NCBI GenBank assembly: GCA_902596925.1
Contig: CACJVT010000006.1
Coordinates: 1 to 64,000, forward strand
Length of the DNA stretch: 64,000 nt
Reading direction: 5' to 3'
Source of the DNA: an uncultured Pelagibacteraceae bacterium
GTDB lineage: Bacteria; Pseudomonadota; Alphaproteobacteria; Pelagibacterales; Pelagibacteraceae
Positions 1 through 6,948 of the stretch are shown here, piece by piece (the stretch's first letter is position 1; each line of letters begins with the position of its first letter). Made by a program: the position numbers and the translations under genes. The notes under the pieces were generated by a model. That model worked only from the letters and a program-made list of their open reading frames with translations, searched no databases and had not been told where the DNA came from.

Positions 1-2
1 AT

Positions 3-2027
3 GGTGATGAAGATTTGTATCCATTAGCTGTTACAGCAATAAGACGAATGGAAAAATTAACTTCTATTAATAAAAAAGTTTCTAGTGAAACTATTAATAC
101 AATTAAACAATTAAAAGATCCATCTCAGATTGCAGATAACATTGCTTCACACATCACTGCAACAATTTCAGAGAAACAACAAATTTTTGAGACTATTGAT
201 GTAAAGAAAAGATTAAATGCAATCATAAAAATAATGGAAAATGAAACAAGCATTATTGGAGTGGAAAAAAGAATTAGAGGAAGAGTTAAAACCCAAATGG
301 AAAAAACTCAAAGAGAGTACTATTTAAATGAACAATTAAAAGCTATTCAAAAAGAGTTAGGTGAAATAGAAGATGGCAAAGATGAAAATACTAGTTTAAA
401 TAAAGCAATCCTTAAATCTAAAATGCCAAAAGATGTTGAAAAAAAATGTCTTCAAGAATTAAAAAAATTAAAAAATATGAGCCCAATGTCAGCAGAAGCC
501 ACTGTAGTGAGAAATTACTTAGATTGGATGATAGATCTTCCTTGGCATAAAAAAAGTGATGTAGTCATAGATTTAAAAAAAGCACTTGAAGTTTTGGATA
601 AAGATCATTTTGGTCTAGAAAAAGTTAAAGAGAGAATTATTGAATTTTTAGCAGTCCAAAAAAGAATGGATAAGATTAAAGGCCCTATTTTATGCTTAGT
701 AGGTCCGCCTGGTGTTGGAAAAACATCTTTAGGTAAGTCAATTGCTAAAGCAACAAACAGAGAATTTGTGAGAATGTCAGTAGGTGGAATGAGAGATGAA
801 GCTGAAATTAGAGGTCACAGAAGAACTTATATTGGTTCTTTACCTGGTAAAATTATTCAAATGATGAAAAAAGCTGGAACTAAAAATCCATTAATTCTTT
901 TAGATGAAATAGATAAAGTTGGAAATGATTATAGGGGAGATCCCTCTTCAGCTTTATTAGAGGCTTTAGACCCAGAGCAAAATACGACTTTTAATGATCA
1001 CTATTTAGAAGTTGATTATGATTTATCTGATGTGATGTTTGTGACTACAGCTAATACATTAAATATTTTACCTCCATTATTAGACAGAATGGAAGTTATT
1101 AGATTAGCAGGCTACACAGAAGATGAAAAAATAAATATTGCAAATAAATATCTTCTTCCAAAACAAATAAAAGATAATGGTGTGAAGGAAAAAGAAATGA
1201 ATTTGAGTGATGATATAATAAAAGAAGTAATTAGAAGTTACACAAAGGAGTCTGGAGTAAGAAATCTTGAGAGAGAAATTTCTAAAATTGCAAGGAAAGT
1301 AGTTAAAAAAGTTGTCTCTGGAGAAGAAAAAGAAGTCAATATTAACACAAAAAATCTACCAGACTTTTTAGGAGTTCCTAAATTTAAATCAGGTGAGTTA
1401 GAGTCTGAAAATAGAGTAGGTATAGTAACAGGATTAGCTTGGACTGAATATGGTGGAGAGATTTTAAAAATAGAGACAGTAACAATGCCAGGTAAAGGCC
1501 GTATGCAAATTACTGGAAAACTTGGTGACGTCATGCAAGAGTCGGTTAAAGCTGCAAAATCATTTGTAAGATCAAAATGCTTAGAATATGGAATTATTCC
1601 TCCATTATTTGAGAAAAAAGATTTTCATATTCATGTTCCTGAGGGAGCAACACCAAAAGATGGCCCATCTGCTGGAATAGGAATGGTTACATCAATAGTT
1701 TCATCAATTACAAACATTCCAGTAAAAAGAGATGTGGCTATGACAGGTGAAGTAACATTGACTGGCCAAGTATTGCCTATTGGTGGGCTGAAGGAAAAGC
1801 TATTAGCAGCTCATAGAGCAGGTATAAAAGAGGTTTTAATTCCAAAAGAAAATGAAAAAGACCTTGTAGACATGCCAAAAAAGATTATCGATGAGATAAA
1901 AATTACTCCAGTTGAGTTTGCTGATGAGGTTTTAAAAATTGCCCTAACTAAAGAGCTGAAGAAGACAGAATGGGTTGAGGTTGATATGTCTAAAAAAGAT
2001 GATAAATCTCAAGCTAGCATTCAATAA
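3..2027 (+). CDS. lon: ATP-dependent protease Lon (3' part, 5' end outside window)
   Basis: Lon is a cytoplasmic AAA+ serine protease that degrades misfolded and regulatory proteins. The frame is open from the first bases (Gly-Asp-Glu-Asp before the Leu codon at 15), so the TTG at 15 is internal and the N-terminal substrate-binding domain is mostly upstream of the window. Visible are the coiled-coil region, the AAA+ domain with Walker A GPPGVGKTS (about nt 702-728) and Walker B LLLDEIDK, then the Lon protease domain with the catalytic Ser in DGPSAG (about nt 1668) and, 43 residues later, the Lys in GGLKEK (about nt 1797), the spacing of the known Ser-Lys dyad. It ends in a charged, Lys-rich tail. 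It stands apart from dctP by 122 bp in which I see no convincing terminator. Confidence 0.97.
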   Translation, partial: GDEDLYPLAVTAIRRMEKLTSINKKVSSETINTIKQLKDPSQIADNIASHITATISEKQQIFETIDVKKRLNAIIKIMENETSIIGVEKRIRGRVKTQMEKTQREYYLNEQLKAIQKELGEIEDGKDENTSLNKAILKSKMPKDVEKKCLQELKKLKNMSPMSAEATVVRNYLDWMIDLPWHKKSDVVIDLKKALEVLDKDHFGLEKVKERIIEFLAVQKRMDKIKGPILCLVGPPGVGKTSLGKSIAKATNREFVRMSVGGMRDEAEIRGHRRTYIGSLPGKIIQMMKKAGTKNPLILLDEIDKVGNDYRGDPSSALLEALDPEQNTTFNDHYLEVDYDLSDVMFVTTANTLNILPPLLDRMEVIRLAGYTEDEKINIANKYLLPKQIKDNGVKEKEMNLSDDIIKEVIRSYTKESGVRNLEREISKIARKVVKKVVSGEEKEVNINTKNLPDFLGVPKFKSGELESENRVGIVTGLAWTEYGGEILKIETVTMPGKGRMQITGKLGDVMQESVKAAKSFVRSKCLEYGIIPPLFEKKDFHIHVPEGATPKDGPSAGIGMVTSIVSSITNIPVKRDVAMTGEVTLTGQVLPIGGLKEKLLAAHRAGIKEVLIPKENEKDLVDMPKKIIDEIKITPVEFADEVLKIALTKELKKTEWVEVDMSKKDDKSQASIQ

Positions 2028-2136
2028 TTTGAAACTTTTTCTCATTTTGAACTCTTAGATTTTTTTCAATCAAGCTAATTTATTCACTAGATCTATATTC
2101 ATATTTTAGGTAACCTATTTTAAATAAATAATAACT

Positions 2137-2142
2137 AAGGGA
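2137..2142 (+). promoter_or_regulatory. Strong Shine-Dalgarno of dctP
   Basis: AAGGGA lies 7 bases before the ATG at 2150. Such a clear ribosome binding site is uncommon in this window, where most starts overlap the previous stop. It fits high expression of a periplasmic binding protein and supports the chosen start. Confidence 0.6.
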
Positions 2143-2149
2143 AATAAAT

Positions 2150-3124
2150 ATGAATAAATTAAGTAAAATAATCGTTGTATTGATCTCGTCTTTATTTTTA
2201 AGTTTTGCAGCAAACTCAGTTGAAGTAAAATTTGGGCACGTGGGTAAACCAGGTTCTCTATTTTCAGCTTCTGTTGATCATTTTGCTAAACTTGCTAATA
2301 AGAGATTAGGTAACAAAGGTAAAGTAACCGTATTTGGTTCTTCGCAACTTGGAAAAGACAAACAAGGAATGCAGAAACTAAAATTAGGTACAGTTAATAT
2401 GTGGTTACCTTCATCAGTAATGGCTTCTATTCATGATGAGTTTGGTGTTTTTGATATGCCTTTTATTATTAAAGACAGAAAACACATGGCTAAAGTAGAA
2501 AAAAATGTTTTACCAGGTATGTTTAAAAACCTTGAAGATAAAACAGGCTACAAAGTTATTGCTGTATGGGAAAATGGTTTTAGACATATAACAAATAATA
2601 CTAGACCAATTAATACTCCAGGTGATTTAAAAGGAATTAAATTAAGAACTCCTAAATCAAAATGGAGAGTTAAAATGTTCCAATCATATGGTGCAAACCC
2701 AACTCCAATGTCTTTTTCTGAAGTATTTACTGCTTTAAAAACAGGTACAATGGATGGACAAGAAAACCCATATGCTCAAATTGCTAGTGCTAAATTTCAA
2801 GAAGTCCAAAAATATTTATCAATTACAGGACACGTTTATACTCCTGCTTATGTAACTGTTCATAAGGATCACTGGAGTAAACTACCTGCAGATGTGCAAG
2901 ATATTTTAGAGAAAGCTGCTCAAGATACACAAAAATTTGTGTACAAAGAAGCTGCTAAACTTGAAAAATCTTTATTAAAAGTAATTAAAGATGCTGGCGT
3001 CCAAGTAAACAAAGCGGACAAAGGTGCTTTTATTGCAGCTAGTAAAGGGATTTACGATCAATTTGGATCAGAAGTTCCTACGGGTGGCGCTTTAGTTAAA
3101 AAAGTATCATCTTTAGCAAAGTAA
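2150..3124 (+). CDS. dctP: TRAP transporter substrate-binding protein, DctP family
   Basis: Periplasmic solute-binding subunit of a tripartite ATP-independent (TRAP) transporter, which captures an organic acid and delivers it to the DctQM membrane pair. The protein is 324 aa, the usual family length. It opens with a Sec signal peptide (Lys near the N-terminus, hydrophobic core IIVVLISSLFLSFAA, probable cleavage around residues 21-24). The fold-typical GIKLRTPKS segment carries the Arg that in DctP proteins binds the ligand carboxylate, and the MDGQENP motif follows. It leads dctQ and dctM and is separated from them by a 10-bp hairpin. The substrate is not readable from sequence; the adjoining CoA-ligand and 2-hydroxyacid enzymes suggest a small carboxylate. 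Confidence 0.9.
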   Translation: MNKLSKIIVVLISSLFLSFAANSVEVKFGHVGKPGSLFSASVDHFAKLANKRLGNKGKVTVFGSSQLGKDKQGMQKLKLGTVNMWLPSSVMASIHDEFGVFDMPFIIKDRKHMAKVEKNVLPGMFKNLEDKTGYKVIAVWENGFRHITNNTRPINTPGDLKGIKLRTPKSKWRVKMFQSYGANPTPMSFSEVFTALKTGTMDGQENPYAQIASAKFQEVQKYLSITGHVYTPAYVTVHKDHWSKLPADVQDILEKAAQDTQKFVYKEAAKLEKSLLKVIKDAGVQVNKADKGAFIAASKGIYDQFGSEVPTGGALVKKVSSLAK

Positions 3125-3143
3125 TATAAGCTAGATTATCTTA

Positions 3144-3168
3144 TCAGGCCCTCATTCAGAGGGCCTGA
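3144..3168 (+). terminator. Intercistronic GC-rich hairpin between dctP and dctQ
   Basis: TCAGGCCCTC (3144-3153), loop ATTCA, GAGGGCCTGA (3159-3168): a perfect 10-bp stem with 7 G-C pairs, very GC-rich against the local background. No U-run follows, so it is not a classic intrinsic terminator. The position, just after the binding-protein gene and before the permease genes, suggests mRNA 3'-end stabilisation or partial attenuation, which would give more binding protein than permease. Role inferred. Confidence 0.75.
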
Positions 3169-3175
3169 ATATAAT

Positions 3176-3685
3176 ATGAAATTACAAAATTTTATTAATT
3201 CGTACGAAAAAATATTAAAACTAATACTGTTTATAATGATGGTAGCATTAGCAGTAACGGTTTTACTTGGAGTTACCTTTCGTTTTGCTGGCAGCGCATT
3301 AGTTTGGTACGATGAAGTTGCTGCTGTCCAACTTGCATGGATAACATATTATGGTTCTGCATATGCTGCATTAAAAGGTTCTCACATAAGTGTACCAAGT
3401 ATTTTTAAAGCTTTTCCACTGCCATTAAGAAAAATTTTTTTTGTTGTTTCTAAGCTAGTTGTTTATGGTTTTTTAATATTATTAGCATATTACGGTTATT
3501 TAGTTTTAACCTTAATAACAGGTGAAACGCTGGTGACATTAGAATGGGTTCCTCAACCATTTGTTCAATCAGTAATTCCAATTGCATCATGTCTTTTTAT
3601 TCTATCTGAGACTTTAAGAATTCCAGAAGATTATAAAAATTTAGTTTTACAAAATACGGGCGACGAGCAAACAGGAGATATTTAA
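3176..3685 (+). CDS. dctQ: TRAP transporter small permease, DctQ family
   Basis: Small integral membrane subunit of the TRAP transporter, which partners DctM. It is 169 aa with four predicted membrane helices, the DctQ norm. The segment RFAGSALVWYDEVAAVQLAW matches the DctQ pattern in which an acidic and aromatic stretch follows the second helix. Its stop overlaps the dctM start by one base (3685), so translation is probably coupled. The ATG at 3176 lies 8 bases after the intercistronic hairpin, leaving little room for a separate promoter. Confidence 0.88.
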   Translation: MKLQNFINSYEKILKLILFIMMVALAVTVLLGVTFRFAGSALVWYDEVAAVQLAWITYYGSAYAALKGSHISVPSIFKAFPLPLRKIFFVVSKLVVYGFLILLAYYGYLVLTLITGETLVTLEWVPQPFVQSVIPIASCLFILSETLRIPEDYKNLVLQNTGDEQTGDI

Positions 3686-4968
3686 TGGTAATTCTAACAA
3701 TGTTTATGGTCTTGTTACTTTTGTTGTCTATAAATGTACCTATTGCGATTGGCCTTGCAGTAACAACTATTATTGCAATGGTTATGAAAACTGGCACAAG
3801 TTTCCTAATTGATACTGCGATCGTAATGTTTGATGGATCAATGAAGTTTCCATTGATTGCAATTCCACTTTTTATTTTAGCTGGTTCAATTATGAATAGT
3901 GCTGGTATTTCAAGAAGACTAATAGCTTTTGCCTCTGCTCTAGTTGGATTTATTAAAGGTGGGTTGAGTATGATTAATATTGCAACCTCAATGTTTTTTG
4001 CTGAAATTTCTGGATCGGCAGTTGCTGATGTCGCTGCACTAGGTTCTATTTTAATTCCTGCAATGAAAAAGAAAGGATACCCAGGCGCATTTGCTGCTGC
4101 AGTGACTTCATCTTCAGCATCTTTAGCAATTATTATTCCACCATCAATACCAATGATTGTTTATGCAGTTATGTCTCAAAGTTCAGTTGTACAATTATTT
4201 GTTGCTGGAATTATTCCTGGAGTAATAGGTGGATTTTTTCTTATGTTGGCAGCTTATGTTACAGCAAGAAAAAAAAATTTTCCTGTTGAGGAGACATTCA
4301 ATATACCAAACGTTAAAAAAACAGCAAAAGATGCAGCTTTAGCCTTTTTACTACCAGTAATTATTTTAGGAGGGATTTTTGGAGGCGTTGTAACAGCTAC
4401 AGAGGGAGCTGGTTTAGCAGTTGTAGCATCTTTGGTGATTGGTTTTATTTATAAAGAGATAGACTTTAAAAGACTATATGAGTCAGCTTGCGAGGGAGCG
4501 ATACAGACTGCATCAGTAATGTTATTAGTTGCAGCATCTGTTTTATTAGGAGAATTTTTAACCATTGAACAAATTCCTCAAAAGGTTGCTGAGTCAATTA
4601 TTGAATTTACTAATAATAAATATGCAGTTTTAGGAATTTTAAATATATTTTTATTAATTATAGGTTTCTTTTTACACTCAGTTGCAGCAATAATTTTAAC
4701 CGTTCCAATAGTTATGCCATTGGTTAATGCAGTTGGTATTGATCCTGTTCATTTTGGAATAATTGTAACTTTAAACCTAGCCATAGGACAACAAACACCT
4801 CCTGTAGCAAGTGTATTAGTAACAGCCTGTTCAGTTGCAAAAGCAGATATCTGGGATGTAACAAGATCAAATATATCATTTATATGTGTATTGTTAGTTT
4901 TATTACTTTTAGTAACGTATGTACCAGCAATACCAATGACATTAGTAGAGTATTTTTATAGGAGTTAG
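3685..4968 (+). CDS. dctM: TRAP transporter large permease, DctM family
   Basis: Ion-coupled transmembrane subunit of the TRAP transporter, an elevator-type carrier using a sodium or proton gradient. It is 427 aa with about 12 hydrophobic segments and the typical repeats: FPLIAIPLFILAGSIMN near the N-terminus, EISGSAVADVAALGS, SSSASLAIIIPPSIP and, in the second half, LNLAIGQQTPPVASVL. Those Pro- and Gly-rich hairpins line the substrate and sodium sites in characterised TRAP permeases. It begins on the last base of dctQ and ends immediately before the hydratase-fold gene, so transport and CoA-ester metabolism appear to be one transcript. Confidence 0.93.
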   Translation: MVILTMFMVLLLLLSINVPIAIGLAVTTIIAMVMKTGTSFLIDTAIVMFDGSMKFPLIAIPLFILAGSIMNSAGISRRLIAFASALVGFIKGGLSMINIATSMFFAEISGSAVADVAALGSILIPAMKKKGYPGAFAAAVTSSSASLAIIIPPSIPMIVYAVMSQSSVVQLFVAGIIPGVIGGFFLMLAAYVTARKKNFPVEETFNIPNVKKTAKDAALAFLLPVIILGGIFGGVVTATEGAGLAVVASLVIGFIYKEIDFKRLYESACEGAIQTASVMLLVAASVLLGEFLTIEQIPQKVAESIIEFTNNKYAVLGILNIFLLIIGFFLHSVAAIILTVPIVMPLVNAVGIDPVHFGIIVTLNLAIGQQTPPVASVLVTACSVAKADIWDVTRSNISFICVLLVLLLLVTYVPAIPMTLVEYFYRS

Positions 4969-5751
4969 ATGAGCAGTTTAGTTAAGCTAAATAAAATAAA
5001 TAGTCATTTATCTGAAGTGGTTATTAATAGACCAGAAAAATTAAATGCAATGACTAAACCAATGTGGATAGAACTTGGTAAAATTTTTAAAAAAATTTCA
5101 AAAGAAAAAAACCTTAGATGCGTCATCATAAGAGGTGAAGGGGGAAAATCTTTTTCACCTGGAAATGATATTGGGGAATTTAAAAAAGAAAGATCATCAT
5201 CAAAATTAGCAAAATCTTATGGAAAGTTTTTACATGGAACCTTAGGAGCAATATTTAATTGTCCAGTACCTACAATAGCTATGATTGAGGGAATTTGTGT
5301 GGGTGGTGGTTTGGAAATAGCTGCATGTTGTGACATTAGAATCTGTGGGAAAAGTTCAAGGTTCGGTATACCAATAAAAAGACTTGGTTTAACAATGGCT
5401 GCAAAAGAACTAGAGGTTCTTTTAAAAGCAACTACCTATTCAACTGCAATGGAAATTTTGTTTGAGGGAAGAGTATTTGACTCTCAGGAGGCTTTAGAAA
5501 AAAGATTGGTTAACAGAGTAGTTAACGATGAAGACGTAAAGAAAGAAGCATATAAATCAGCTGAACTTATATGTGAAGGTGCTCCTAAAGTTGCTAGATG
5601 GCACAAAGAGTTTGCAAGAAATATTTTAAAGAAAGGTAAAGTAACAGAAAAAATAAATAATCTTGGTTACAAATGTTATGATACCGAGGATTTTAAAATT
5701 GGATATCAATCTTTCCTAAATAAAACTAAGCCAAAATTTAAAAATAAATAA
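4969..5751 (+). CDS. Enoyl-CoA hydratase/isomerase-fold protein (atypical active site)
   Basis: Crotonase-superfamily protein of 260 aa. The oxyanion-hole segment FSPGNDI (about residues 62-68) and GGGLEIAACCDI (112-123) are typical, and Glu116 matches the first catalytic Glu of rat enoyl-CoA hydratase (E144). The second Glu, normally in FGxPE, is absent: the sequence reads FGIPIK (132-137). A standard syn-hydratase is therefore doubtful; an isomerase, lyase or carnitinyl-CoA dehydratase-like role is possible. It starts right after the dctM stop and is followed 6 bases later by a class III CoA-transferase, so it probably acts on the CoA ester of the imported acid. The family call is firm; the reaction is not assigned. 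Confidence 0.85.
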   Translation: MSSLVKLNKINSHLSEVVINRPEKLNAMTKPMWIELGKIFKKISKEKNLRCVIIRGEGGKSFSPGNDIGEFKKERSSSKLAKSYGKFLHGTLGAIFNCPVPTIAMIEGICVGGGLEIAACCDIRICGKSSRFGIPIKRLGLTMAAKELEVLLKATTYSTAMEILFEGRVFDSQEALEKRLVNRVVNDEDVKKEAYKSAELICEGAPKVARWHKEFARNILKKGKVTEKINNLGYKCYDTEDFKIGYQSFLNKTKPKFKNK

Positions 5752-5757
5752 TAATAA

Positions 5758-6948
5758 ATGGCATCATTAAAAGGTATTCGAGTGTTAGAGATGGCTCAAA
5801 TAATGGCTGGTCCTACGTGTGGATTACTATTGGCAGATCTAGGGGCTGAAGTTATTAAAATAGAAAAAACTCCAGGAGGTGATGATACTAGAAATTTCCT
5901 TCCCCCTGACGTCAATGGAATATCAGCAGCTTACTTAATGATGAATAGAAATAAAAAAGGTATTGCTTTAAATTTGAAAGACAAAAAGGGAATTGAAATT
6001 TTTAAGACAATGATAAAAAATTCTGATGTAGTTTTAGAAAATTTTAGAAAAGGAACGTTAGAAAAATTGGGTATTGGTTATGATACAATTTCAAAGATTA
6101 ATCCTAAAATTATTTTATGTGAAATTTCTGGATATGGTAGAACAGGTCCCTATGCAAATAAAGGAGGATTTGATTTAGTAGCACAAGGCATGAGTGGTTT
6201 AATGAGTATTACTGGTGAAGATAAGAATAAACCACCAATGAAAGTAGGAGCGCCACTTACAGATATCACTGCAGGATTACTTGCTGCAAGTGGTATTTTA
6301 GCTGCTTTAATTCATAGAGATAAAACTGGTGAAGGTCAAAAAGTTGATACATCTTTGTATGAGGCAGGAATAGTTCATACTTACTGGCAATCTGCAATCG
6401 CTGGTGCAACCGGTGTATCTCCTGGCCCTCTTGGATCAGCTCATCCTTTAACTGCACCTTATCAAGCTTTTAAAACAAAAGATAAATGGATTACTATTGG
6501 TGCATCAAATCAGAATACATGGCTTATGTTATTAAAGGCAATCAATCGTCAAGATCTTAATGAGGATGAAAAATTTTCAACTAATTCAAGTAGAAAAGAA
6601 AATTTAAATGAACTTGTAGAAATACTTAATAATGAATTTATCAAAAAACCTTCTCAAGAATGGTTAAAAATATTTGATGAAAATGGTTTACCATGTGGTC
6701 CTATAAATTCGATAACCGACATGTTTAAAGACCCTCAAACTATTGAAAGAGAGATGATTATTGAGGTAAATAATAAAAAAGCTGGTACAAGCAAAGCTGT
6801 TGGAATGCCAATCAAATTTTCAAAAAGCAAAACCGAAAAATCCAAAGGTGCACCAGATTTAGGTGAGCACACAAGAGAAATAATGCAAAATTTTGGTTAT
6901 AAAGATGAAGAGATAGATAATTTTTATAACAAAAAAATAATTCTTTAA
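5758..6948 (+). CDS. Class III CoA-transferase, CaiB/BaiF family
   Basis: Transfers CoA between acyl-CoA and a free carboxylate (formyl-CoA, carnitine, mesaconate and similar acids in known members). It is 396 aa, the standard length. The N-terminal Rossmann signature GLLLADLGAEVIKIE is present, as is the catalytic Asp169 in GAPLTDITAG, the residue that forms the acyl-aspartyl intermediate in formyl-CoA transferase. As the last gene of the dctPQM transcript it probably activates the imported acid, with the hydratase-fold protein acting next. Its TAA overlaps the stop of the convergent dehydrogenase gene (shared bases 6945-6948), so no terminator separates them. Family sure, substrate unknown. 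Confidence 0.9.
   Translation: MASLKGIRVLEMAQIMAGPTCGLLLADLGAEVIKIEKTPGGDDTRNFLPPDVNGISAAYLMMNRNKKGIALNLKDKKGIEIFKTMIKNSDVVLENFRKGTLEKLGIGYDTISKINPKIILCEISGYGRTGPYANKGGFDLVAQGMSGLMSITGEDKNKPPMKVGAPLTDITAGLLAASGILAALIHRDKTGEGQKVDTSLYEAGIVHTYWQSAIAGATGVSPGPLGSAHPLTAPYQAFKTKDKWITIGASNQNTWLMLLKAINRQDLNEDEKFSTNSSRKENLNELVEILNNEFIKKPSQEWLKIFDENGLPCGPINSITDMFKDPQTIEREMIIEVNNKKAGTSKAVGMPIKFSKSKTEKSKGAPDLGEHTREIMQNFGYKDEEIDNFYNKKIIL

Noticed and set aside
15..17. TTG as start of lon
   Set aside because: The frame is open to the window edge and continues the Lon sequence (Gly-Asp-Glu-Asp before it).
1238..1534. Antisense open frames inside lon and most other genes
   Set aside because: They are shadows of strong genes in other frames, have no family features and no ribosome binding sites.
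2107..2117. TAGGT-A-ACCTA inverted repeat before dctP
   Set aside because: Only 5-bp arms, no extension on either side; possible operator but not supportable.
2028..2149. Promoter or riboswitch before dctP
   Set aside because: TTGAAC and TATATT occur but never at acceptable spacing, and I could not draw a stable aptamer-like fold in the 122 bp.
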